This document shows positions 37,448-48,166 of a DNA stretch of 64,000 nt, in pieces; the first letter of the stretch is position 1, and each line of letters begins with the position of its first letter. Source of the DNA: Stichopus chloronotus (Eukaryota > Echinodermata > Holothuroidea > Aspidochirotida > Stichopodidae); assembly GCA_021234535.1 (NCBI GenBank), contig CM037843.1:19809911-19873910 (forward strand). Reading direction: 5' to 3'. Below the pieces are notes generated by a model. The model saw only the letters and a program-made list of their open reading frames with translations. It made no database searches and was not told where the DNA came from. A program made the position numbers and the translations under genes.

Positions 37448-38110
37448 TGTTTATAATGTAGTCAGAGATAAGTTGTCTGGTTATACTGAGTCAGAGATCA
37501 CTAGTTGCCTTGTTACATGCAGTCAGGGATCAGTTATATCTGCTTGTATACAGTCAGAGATCAGATGTTTTGAAGACTGGTTATATTCAATTAGAGATTG
37601 GTTGTCTGGTTTTATTCAGTTAGACATCATTCCTCTTGATGCATGCAGCACAAGATTTGTTGTCTGATTACATTTCGTCAGTGATCAATTGTCTTGTTAC
37701 ATGCAGTCAGAGATCAGTTGCGTCTGCTTGTATTCAGTCAGAGATCAGATGTCTTGTTAAATCGAATCAGAGATCAGATCTAAGGCTGGTTATATTCCCC
37801 TAGAGATTAGTTTTCTGAATATCTTAAGTCATAGATCAGTTGTCTGATCATTGTTCAGTCAGAGATCAGTTGTCTTGTTACATGCAGTCAGAGATCAGTT
37901 ATGTCTGCTAGTATTCTGTCAGAGATCAGTCATCTGATCAGTCAGAGATCAGTTGCTTTGCTACACGCAGTAAGAGATGAGTTGTCTGGTATATTCAGTT
38001 AGAGATAAGTTGTCCGGCTATCTTCATTAAGGGATCAGTAGTCTGGATTACATTCAGTATGAGATCAGTTGTCGGGTTATACTCAGTAGATCAGTCGTCT
38101 GAATTTCAAA
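37448..38110 (+). repeat. Minisatellite, ~30-bp units with higher-order structure
   Basis: About 22 degenerate units with the core AGTCAGAGATCAGTTGTCTG followed by 8-12 variable bases (TTACATGC, TTATATTC, CTTGTATTC). Unit length is 22-37 bp. One pair of adjacent variants (TTACATGC unit then a TCTGCT(T/A)GTA unit) recurs at 37513, 37697 and 37878, 181-184 bp apart, so about six units form a higher-order repeat. Confidence 0.9.
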
Positions 38111-40497
38111 GATCATGGGTGACCATACTGGATAATGTCCCATATGGTGTATAGTGTGAAGTTTGAAAAAATTAAATTCTCATTATGGAATCAAGAAGCA
38201 TTTGCATCGGCTCAGTTGTTTCATGCCATTATATGTCCATGGTGTTTGCTATACAATGCTGACATGAACTGTCACTTACTTACGGGACAATCACTTACTT
38301 TTTTTCCCTTGTTAAGCAACCGTTAATTAGTCGTTATGGTGTATACCTAATTCTCAGGCAAATGTCTGCCACTCAGTTGACTTCCTTTTCGATAATAATA
38401 ACATGCAACCACTCTTTCAAATTCAACCAATCACTGATGTCATGTGTATTTATGAGCATAGCTAAAAATAGATTCATTCACAGATAATCCCTGCATGTTC
38501 TTTCCATATCAGAGATATGCATACAGTACATTGCTGTGAGTATATATGTGAAATTGCAGAACAGCCAGTGCAATGGTAAAAATTCACTGAGAAGCTTGTC
38601 CTTTCATCCAGCGACCTGACTTTTGTAAATATTCATAAGATGGGTAGAGTTTATTGCTACTCTGCTGAAGAAAGAGGCTTTCAAGAGTGCAAAACAGGAT
38701 ATTGTAATTTCTTGACTCTTTCCTTTCATCACTTGAAATACGAATTACATACAGGCACGAGTAATGTCTATAATGACGGTATCTGATGGTATTTTACAGT
38801 CATTACAGGTCATAAATTCACAGTGACAGGTGCCGCAATTACTGGAAACATCCAGTTACAAATTACCCGGCCAGGCCAGAAAGAATTTGCAATTAAAATG
38901 CACATATACATTACTATGAAAGAAAAATGCCCGTCTTCCGAAGAGTCATCCATGAACTCATGTTCCCAATTACACAACTGGAGTCAAGACGAAAGCAGAG
39001 TGGAGGGGACAGGGAGGGGGGGAATGACTGTAAGTTTAGACTTTTGGGACATGAACTCTAATTGACAGTGACTAAAGGTGCTTTGGTAATCCATTTCATC
39101 GTTGGGAAATTCCCATACCCGGCAATAGCTAAATCAGAGCTTCATATAGCGTCCGTCGATAGTAAAATGAGATAGGATGACTTCCTGCTTCAGGACATAT
39201 ATGAAACTCACTGCTGAGTTGAATGACTCATAACTTTAGTTTCCTGCGGGAGTGTAACAACATTGGACTGGGTAGAAAGTTTCCCTCAACCTGATACCAT
39301 GATATCTGTGTTTAGAACCATGCTAAGTGTACAAATGCCTTGTCAGAAATAAAGGTTTGCAGTGTGTCCAGTGGAAAACATACTGACTGGTTAAAATGAC
39401 TTGAGTGTATATAGCATATAGGAAGGAACATGCTGAAGTGTAATGCTTGACAACATGAGTGGGTGGAACACAAAGTAAAGGCTCATTTGACATTCGCAAT
39501 CACCTGTCACTCTCCAAAGAGCTTGTCTTGGAGTTTCACTGAAAGAATCAACTGCACAATGTGAATGGAGAGAAGGTTGGGGTAGTGGGAATGGGCAGAA
39601 GATGGGTGAAAAGTAGTAAATTAGATTAAGGCTTCAAATACAACCATAGACTGAATTAAGGGAATGTCTTGACACACTCTGTGGACATATTGGGTCAGAG
39701 CAAATTTGAATTTGTCCAAAACATATATACAGGACTACATTTCTAATGTACAGATTGAAGTTTGGGCATTTCGTATTTCATTTGTCCAGGTCATAGCATT
39801 GATGTCGTTTACAGCTGGCTTTTAGTGAAACATTGGATATGTGCGTCTAGCAAAAGTAAAAGAAAATTTCCTTTTAGTCCAGTAAAGTTGAAAAATTTTG
39901 TCATGTAGATCACGAAGTGGTTAGGCTAGTTCTTCAACTGACCAACTGCACTGATCACACTCATGCTGAGGATCATGATGTGAGGGTGAAAGAAAATTAT
40001 CTGCAAGAACTCAATGTACTGAAAAAGTAACAGGCAGTGGTTGAACAGATATGAAGGCCCACCAGCTGCTGACACAGGAACAACAGAAAATAAGTAGAAC
40101 AGTGAGTCTCCTGACTGGTATGACAAATGAACCCCATTTTCTCAAAATCGAATACAGGTCCAACTGTTATATTCTGTATGCTTGTTCTTTTACCATACTG
40201 GCAGTAGCAGTTCATTTGCTTTAATACAGTTAAAACATCTGCATCACATATTAAGCACTTCATTTCTGCAACATGGTCCACACTAGGTCCTCCCCCCAGG
40301 AAAATTTTTAGTGACTTAGCAGATGAGTCTTAAGAAGTTACGTCCCACTCTCAGCTTAGAGCAATTATGGGAACTACACTTCAGTTGAAAACAAAAATCA
40401 TGCATGAAGCACAATAAAGCGCCAGATACAGCTCTTGGCATGTACAATTTACAAACTATGTTAAGGTATTTGATTGCAAGTTTGCATTTATTTCAGT
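38111..40497. other. Non-coding stretch, no gene recognised
   Basis: No supported gene. An 80-codon plus frame at 38823-39065 lacks splice support. AATAAA occurs on plus at 39348 and 40410, which alone means little. Confidence 0.35.
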
Positions 40498-40634
40498 GTT
40501 CACGACTGTAGAAAACCTACGGAATCTCTTGATGGTCACAGGGGGTCCTCCTGGAATACCATGGTGGATATCGAACTATTCAACCGCATCCCCAGCTTGG
40601 ACTCAGCACTGCAAGCCAGCAGCTGCGGACCTTA
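40498..40634 (+). CDS. Possible terminal exon, product unknown
   Basis: TTTGCATTTATTTCAG ends at 40497. From 40498 one frame runs to a TAG near 40632-40634. It includes MVDIELFNRIPSLDSALQ and then ASSCGP, with C/G-ending codons unlike its AT-rich surroundings. A second frame over the same bases stays open further, to 40687. I recognise neither. The composition shift and clean acceptor make an exon plausible, but a retroposed fragment would look similar. Confidence 0.3.
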
Positions 40635-40910
40635 GGACTCTCCGTAGGAAGGGAAGACTGCCAGGGTTCATGGCAGTACGTCATTAGATCAAGGTGTTGT
40701 CATGGCGACATAATGTAATATCATGACAAACTTTGTTAGAGAGGCAGTTCAATGGCATCCTGATAGTGATCAATCCCTACCCATAACAATCATGACCAAG
40801 TAAGTCCATTCTGAGACATGATACGTTTCATTTTCACATGCAGAAGTTCATCACAGATCTATGGCTGCCATTTTTTCTTTGAGAGAAACAGCATGCAGTG
40901 GGGGTAGAAA

Positions 40911-40946
40911 ATGAATGCGGAAGGATACTCTCACCTTGAGCGACAG
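40911..40946 (+). CDS. Possible first coding exon (12 codons)
   Basis: ATG at 40911 follows an in-frame TAG two codons upstream. Twelve codons (MNAEGYSHLERQ) then end at CGACAG|GTAAGA, a near-consensus 5' splice site at 40947. Downstream exons were not found, and very short exons are easy to find by chance. Confidence 0.2.
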
Positions 40947-40947
40947 G

Positions 40948-43109
40948 TAAGAACTTTCAAGAGATCAAAGAGCAGTGGGAAGAGGAAGTATACCAACAAT
41001 AATAGGACAAAAGCATCTTAATGACATACTGTGTGTTATTCTTCCTTGTCACGTAAAGGGCATTGATTGGGAGTCTACAACTGCTTGATGTAACCGACTG
41101 GCATACATCTGCAAATTGACAGAATGTCATTTGGTGACTTATCAGAGACGAAATATACATCTCTTACTTTCACCACAAGAATTTATCCACGTTTAAATCC
41201 ATTAACAGCGAGGGGGGTGTTCGTAGGGGTAGGGGGCTGACAAATTCCTCTTGCAGTTGGTGAGAGGTGGAAGGAGAGGGAGGAGGGTCTAAAAGGGGGC
41301 ACTCTGAAAAATCAGTTAGGATGTCACTCTGAGAAATCACTTGGGAACGAACGGCTCAAAACAGCATTCTGAAAAGCTTTCTGATTGGGTGTTACAACTA
41401 AGGGAAAAAAGGGCAAAATTAAGAAATATTTAGTTCAACCCCCCAACCTAGATGCACTAGCCTTGAGTAAATATCCCTTGTTTGAAAGGATTGTAAATGA
41501 AGTACAGTGGTGCACAAGGATGGGACAAAAAAGTGTTTACTCTGTAATTCTGAAACATGCCAAAAAGCCAGAAGAATGATACAAATGAGCAATCTAAAGT
41601 ACCCATGACAGTTTTCATCAAATGAGTTCCTTTTAATGTTCATGTGATATGTGCAAGTCAGCCCACGTGGCATTATATCATGATTTCCATCCAGTACAAA
41701 TCGGCAACAGGAGAAATTAACAATGGCAAACTGATTTACGTCCCATGCACAGCTGGTAACCCTATCACTGGGAGATATTTACAATGAGACAGTTATAAAT
41801 ATGACCTTATAAAGCAATAATCTGGATGAAAATGTAACATTTTTCTAGCAGGAGGAGAGACATTGTTCGTCAAAGTCGAAACACGTTTAATGGATAGTTT
41901 TTCACTGCCAAAGTACATTGGAGGATTAATTGCCGTAACGTCAGAGAGAACAAAAAGGCATTCTGGTTTTCTCAGTCTAATGGAACAGAAGAATCATCAC
42001 TTCTGAGAAAATGTGACTCTTTGTTGTGATTTTACAACCTTCATTCAAGGAAATGATGCTCTGGATTGGAGTTTGCAAGTAATATCCCTCCTCACCGACA
42101 TTTCCTAGAGCTGAGTGCATCTGATCTCCGACGTTGACTGAAAATGTCAACGTACTTTAAAGTGCCCACTCTTGAACCCTTACCACAGCCAGGCAGATCA
42201 ACAGGTGTGAGGGGTTATCAGCAATTTTCCTGGAGAAAGTGGGTCACTGTCAAGGGATGTTGATAACCTTTGCTACCTATCTGACGTAGACCAAGGGGGG
42301 GGGGGATATCTCAACGATACTTCATGCCACCAACACTGATCAGTTACTATAAATACATTTATATTTTAAATCCACAGTGAAAAAGAAAATGAGATACTCA
42401 GGACATCAGAAAAGATTTCTTGCCTGTTCAATGAGAGGCTAAAATTGTACCTCAGCTAGTTTTCATTCAGAGATGGTCTTATCAAACATTGTAGAAGAGA
42501 AGCTGAAGACTTATCAAAAAATTTTTACAAAACCAGTAGATGTACAAGTCAGTAATGTTCTTAATCCTACCATGACAAAAGTACCTTCAAGAAATGCTTT
42601 TGACTTTTTCTCTCTCAGTGATATTAGCTTATTCTAATACAAACATACTCACAGAAATAAGTTTATTGTGGATTAAGGGGAGACAAGACAAGGCAAGAGT
42701 GATGAACAGGTTTAAATATGAAATCAATTGGTTTGATAGGGGGACCAAACATATGATACCTTAAAAACAAAAAGACAAAAACAAATGGTAAACATTAAAC
42801 CATAAATGTTAATCACAAAGACGATTTTCAACCAGGTATGGTACGGTTGAAACAATGTAATTGAAGAGTGTGATACACATTACATGGATTAATGCACCTT
42901 TATCACTGGTATGAAAGTAGGGAAGTCACTAATGTAGTTACCACCTTCACCACTGATTGAATCCAGGCAAGCTCAACTCTCAGGATAAAGATTTTGACTG
43001 TATGTGATTCAGCACAGCGATTCATTCACTTTTTTCTCCATGTAGACATTTTTTAACCTAATTTATGCATTGAAACTATATATTTTCACAACGGTGAAGG
43101 GTAAAAAGT
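40948..43109. other. Non-coding stretch, no gene recognised
   Basis: Includes G-rich blocks near 41215-41300 and a 10-base G run near 42294. Otherwise it is AT-rich DNA with unsupported short frames. Confidence 0.35.
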
Positions 43110-43335
43110 CCATAAACTAGAGCACCAATGGTGCAGAGGCTCACACATGAGCACCCTGAAGGTACCATTTGCATATAATCAAACAATAGGAACCACTAGA
43201 GTAGCATTAAATTAAATGATAAACAATGTACTGGAGAACCTGTTGAACGGTACCATTTGCAGAATTTCATAGAGCACCAACAGTGTGGAAGTTCAAACTC
43301 TCTGGGTGAATTTGTGACACTTTTTATGGGGTTCT
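43110..43335 (+). repeat. Repeat F, partial copy
   Basis: Carries 'gaacaccctgaaggtaccattt'-like and 'ggtaccatttgcagaatttcataga' phrases and AGAGTAGCAT(T/C)AT-type blocks shared with repeat F. It is 430 bp upstream of the full copy in the same orientation. Confidence 0.5.
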
Positions 43336-43769
43336 ACCAAAATAATAATTAGCATCATTGTTCAAGTTTCACATACAATGACTATGAAAACTGTCAATTT
43401 AAAAAATTTTTTCCTTCATTTGTACTGGCAATGGGCTCGCACTTCAATGTGTGAAAGGGTCTAGTCACAAATTTTCTAAAGCCAATTAAGTCATTGACTA
43501 ACTGATTAGTCTTCATTTGTATGTGACACATGGGGACCAATGTTCTGTAACTAGAAGCCTTACTGTATGTGAAGGAAACTTGACACAAAGTTGACAGGTT
43601 TGGAGAGACTATTAAACAGCATTTCATAGAACATGTCAAAGTGGCCCTTTGATGCATCTATACACCAACAAGTACGTCAGACAAGATTGAGTCTCAGTTA
43701 GGCAACAATCTGAGGCAACCCATTGCCCCATTACTCAATTATCATTCATGCATGGTAGATATATTTGAG
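43336..43769. other. Non-coding stretch
   Basis: Sequence between two repeat F copies. An 87-codon minus frame at 43394-43657 is unsupported. Confidence 0.35.
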
Positions 43770-44390
43770 ATGTTGCAAGACATTAAAAAGGGATTCTTTA
43801 AAAGCATGAGAAGGAAAAGTTTGAAAAATTTCATAAAATGGGCCATAGGGTTCACATGGGAACTTGAAGCAAGTATTTTTTAACACCACAAATGGCCTAC
43901 CACCCAAGAAACAATGTGTCCGAGTTATTGGAAATCCATGAAAACGTGTGCAAAAGCAGCATTTTGAACAGAATGTCCTAAAATCGGCAACAGGATCCAC
44001 ATGGGGCCTTGGATTAAACATCCCTGAAAACCCTGACGGTACCACTAAAAGAGTATCATTGTGACAAACCATCAACAAGGTACAAGCTAATCTGAGGGAG
44101 CAATTTGCAGAATTACATAAAATGGGCCATAGGACCCACATGGGACCTTGGACCAAAAAGTTTTGAACATTCAAAATGGTTCACCATCAATGGAACATTG
44201 TGTTTAAGTTCATACAAATCCATGGGAACATGCCAGAGGAGAAGTATTTAAGCAATTCTGATCAGACAAGTGTGATGGACAGACAGACAGACAAATGGAC
44301 AGACAGACAGGTAGACAGACAGACAGAGTGAGAGACTCCACAACATTACAATAGCTCACACCAGCTGGCTGGTATGAGCTAAAAATTAGG
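43770..44390 (+). repeat. Repeat F, copy 2
   Basis: The fullest copy. The subunit start CATAAAATGGGCCATAGG and variants fall near 43831, 43977 and 44115, about 140 bp apart, each followed by a CCACATGGG(A/C)CTTGGA phrase. It ends in the GACA tract and CTGGTATGAGCT. Collinear with 12180-12720. A 142-codon minus frame lies wholly inside it. Confidence 0.75.
44276..44331. repeat. GACA microsatellite
   Basis: Interrupted run of GACA units at the 3' part of repeat F copy 2. The corresponding position in copy 1 (12648-12660) has only GACAGACAGATAGAG, so the run has expanded here. Confidence 0.85.
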
Positions 44391-45037
44391 AAAACAAAAA
44401 CTGATCTTAAACTTTTAGACCAATATTGATTTCACTTGTAGTACCTTTTTCCTTGTTATTATCAGTATCATATTGAGGTGGTTGTGAAAGTTTTTTAAGG
44501 GAATTTGACATTTTCAAAAGTGGTATCTTTCTGGGTCAATAGCAAGTATTGCCAGGTAATAATGTGACCCCCTTTTGCAGAGATTTATGACTAATAAAAG
44601 ACTAACGTTTGGATACTTGAAACAACATCCTGACTGACTTTGTCTGTCATCACTGTCTGTGTAGAAAAGAAAATGAAAAAGGGAAAAGAAAAAGGGAAAG
44701 AAATCTTAGTGATGGTGCTAGTTCACCTTCCAATTCCTCCATGTCAAAGTGCAGCATTGTAACACAGTGACTTGTGCAAAAAGGCCAATGAAAAAAAATT
44801 CAGTGTGCAGTTATTTTATCATTTCTACAAAGTGTAATGTACTTACTGGTCTCCTTATAGTGTTTGAAGGTGTAGAAAACTTAATATCATAAAACAAAAT
44901 AATATTTTAAGCTGTAGCAAAATGCCACCACTCTCAAGAAATTATGTTAAATCTTTGAATGGTTATAAATGCCTTACCCATCTTTTACTATTTCGATTTT
45001 CACTTTAAAATGTTCTTCTTGACACAAAATGTTTTTC

Positions 45038-45401
45038 TTAAAGGGGAAATCAGGATTTATTTTCACAATTTATTTCACTACAATTCCCCACCCCTATCGT
45101 ACAATGAGTTATAACTAACAAATATGATCAAGATTATCTCAAAACATGTGGAAAATTTCGAGAAACGAATCAAATTCGCAAAAAATCGGTGAAGAACTCC
45201 GAAAGTCTGTCACATCCATATTCATCGAATCAAATATGAATATTCAAAACTATCGCCTTTTCAAGGTATGAGGAGGTGGGGGTTCCTATTTAGTACAGTA
45301 AACAAAACATCAAACCAAGTCGCAATCAGTGAACAATCAGTTTAGAAAGAAAAATCAACTAAAGGTGAATTTTCTCAGTCAAACCCTGATTTCCCCTTTA
45401 A
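45038..45401. mobile_element. MITE with perfect 17-bp inverted ends
   Basis: TTAAAGGGGAAATCAGG (45038-45054) is the exact reverse complement of CCTGATTTCCCCTTTAA (45385-45401). The element is 364 bp including the terminal TTAA on each side, which could be a TTAA target duplication of the piggyBac type. The interior has no coding capacity. It shares only the first bases (TTAAAGG) with the 4.9- and 33.6-kb elements. Confidence 0.85.
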
Positions 45402-47022
45402 CACAATTTAACACAAGAAAAATACTACACTGTAAATATTTAACACAAAAACATGTGATCACGTTACTTTTCTTTTGAAGCAAATACATGGCAAAAGACA
45501 GTCTTTGTCTTATTTGTAGGGGTTTGTTCACAAGTCCCACTCAAAAATCCTGCTCTTCCCCATTTTCTGAGTCACTACATTGGACTTGAAATTATAGTCA
45601 AATAGACCATGCAAAGTTTCTTAGGTAGCTTTGCATGTTTTTCAGTCCTGCTTTTCTTAATGGAGGGGGCCATTGCAATATCAAATTGAAAGAAAATACA
45701 CCACGTTGTCCTTTGCAGAGAGAAATTCAACCGACATGGCAAGCTCAAGGACAATTTCTGATTCTTCTTAGATGATCAACGTGCAATTTGAAGACCAGTA
45801 TACCCGTCCTGTAGCAAATAGCGAACATAATAGGGCTAGAACATTCGCTGTGCACGGTGAATGGTTGTTCAAACTAAAGTGTTGATTTGTTGGAGGTTAT
45901 GTGAAAAAGTTTTGTGCATATATTACAGGACATATACATCCGTCTTACGCAGTAGCATGTAGTAGCCAGGTAACTGGCTAAAGTAGTTTTGAGTCTGACC
46001 AACTGCTTTATGTAAAACTGTCTGAAATGTTTTAAGCTCATTTTAAGCTCAGCTTTTGTATATCATCTTGAATTTGTCCTTTTTGGGTCTTGTTAGGGCT
46101 TTTTTTCCCCCTGTAATCAGGTCTTTGAAGGGCAGTAATTTTATGACACTAAGCGACCAGACAGTGTGGAGTAAGCATGTAGCTTATATATTACAACTTC
46201 ACATTAGGTGACTACCAACTTAACAATTTTGGATCTAGGGAATAATTTAGTGTTCAAAATCTTGGGCAATTTGCCACTGGCCAAATCAGAGGAAACATTA
46301 ACATTGTATGAACAAACATGAAAAAATGATGTCTGCGGTGACATAGACAACAGTCTACTATGCAGAGCAGTTTTGTGACAAAGTACCAGCCCAAATTCAA
46401 TTCTGCAGTCACAATCTAAATTCCCCTTGTAATGTAAGACGGCTGTAGCGAGGCCTCAGTCAACTTTTCACTGACTAATACAATGGAGCTTACCAGTAAC
46501 ATTCTAAAATAGCACCACACTTGGAGAATCTGTTTTTCAGAAATCATGTCAGGTGTCTGATCTACTTTTAAATGGCGCTATGTCACTTTTGGATGGGACA
46601 CCATCAAAATCAGAAATCAAGACACGTTGTCATTCTGAAGGGGAAATAAGGATTCCTTTCACCGAAGAAGAAAAAAAAAGGAAGAAAAAAGGGGAAAAAT
46701 GGTACTATAAAAATCAATATTTGCAGACACAGAATGATAAATTACTTAACACAAGGAAGGTGGTCTTCTTTGCAAAAAGTAAGTTTCTCACAGACAAAAA
46801 TTCAGTTAATTGTTGCTCAAGAATAATTTGTACAAACTTTCCAAAATTCAAATGATACATCTTGCTAAAACCTGCAAAATTAAATGTCAAAATTTCAACA
46901 GTGGTTACCTTTTGGTCTGATTCTCCAACACGCAAATTTTAGACCACATTTCAAGAAGAACAAACCATGCATATGAGCAGAGATTGTTGTACTGAGAGAA
47001 AAAAAGGAACGAAAACATGTGT
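45402..47022. other. Non-coding stretch, no gene recognised
   Basis: AT-rich DNA. A 100-codon plus frame at 46553-46855 includes a lysine run from a purine tract and is not supported. Confidence 0.35.
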
Positions 47023-47088
47023 TTGTTTCCCTAAACTTTTCTACTTGGCAGTTTCCTAAACTTGTTTCCCTAAACTTTTCTACTTGGC
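47023..47088. repeat. 27-bp tandem duplication
   Basis: Copies begin TTGTTTCCCTAAACTTTTC and end ACTTGGC at 47023-47049 and 47062-47088. They are identical, with a period of 39 bp and a partial third copy (GTTTCCTAAACTT) between. Confidence 0.85.
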
Positions 47089-48002
47089 TCACAACTGAAC
47101 ATATCCACATGATGGAAATGAGCTTTTAATACAATAGCTATGATGATGATCATACATTTCGGTACCACACATCATCTTAAAAGTGTACTTCATTGGCCCT
47201 AAATTTGCATCATTTTGCAAAAACGAGTACAAGCTCTTTAGTTCAATGTGTCTTGGCTGTGACATAGAATGAACACCACATAGCGTTCTCTTCCAGTGGC
47301 ACAATATATTCACGGTTGACCAGACAGGGAGTCATCACAATGTCGGCTTCTTCTTACCTAAGGAGTAGTTTGTTGGCAACATCCAAACTTAAAGCACTAC
47401 ATCATCATAGGAAACATCAACAGGAAAAGCATACTCTTCTGCCATTCAGGGTCAGTACTGAATAGTTCTTATTAAAACATTGATCCTGTGTGAAGAATTT
47501 ATACTGCCTCAGTAGAATACAATGTATATCCACTGCCTGAAGGGATTCAAACAAACATCAGATTCTAAAATAAGATTGTATTAGCTGAATAGACAGTCAG
47601 ACTAAAATCATAGTATTCCAACTCCTTGAAAAGTGTAAAAGATCTTGTTAAGTGAAACAATCTTGTTTGGTTTTCATATTTGTGACAGACTAACTTAGTT
47701 AAGCAGGCTACCGTGCCTTGAGAATTACCACCAAATCAATGCATGATTTGAATCATCATGTCATGGTCACCACAAACCCAGTTCACCCTTTAGGATGTTG
47801 TTTTGTAATCTGGGAAATCAAACTGTTTATTGTGTCCTACAATTGTTGGCAGGGTTGCCACCTTATCCATGACACGTACAGTAGATCCAACAAATACTAC
47901 TGGCAAAATTAGGTGGAAATATGGCAAAAAATAAGTTGGTGCATATTTTCATGAAAGTTGACTCCCCCAAACTTCTTGGTTTGGGAATTCGCTAGCAACG
48001 AA

Positions 48003-48166
48003 CTCACCTCATATAACCTATGCATTGCCGCTGCGGGGAACTTCGCTGGCAGACCAAAAGGCTGGCAATTCCAGAAGAGCAGTGACCAAATACATGCACA
48101 CGCACAAAAAATTGCCAGATGCTAGACCATGGTCAATACGGTAATGCATAGGTTATATGAGGTGAG
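48003..48166. mobile_element. Short inverted-repeat (hairpin) element
   Basis: Arms of 28 bases face each other: one runs CTCACCTCATATAACC... to GCCG (48003-48030), the other CGGTAATGCATAGG... to GGTGAG (48139-48166), with one mismatch. The 108-base interior also has short self-complementary pieces (GCTGGCA and TTGCCAG). No coding capacity. A foldback MITE or palindromic insertion is the likely explanation. Confidence 0.75.

Noticed and set aside
37448..38110. CRISPR-like array of ~20-bp repeats with short spacers
   Set aside because: Repeats are degenerate, spacers are only 8-12 bases and related to each other, and the DNA is animal. It is a minisatellite.
43746..44174. 142-codon minus-strand frame
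   Set aside because: It is contained in repeat F copy 2; its peptide repeats follow the DNA subunits, not a protein family.
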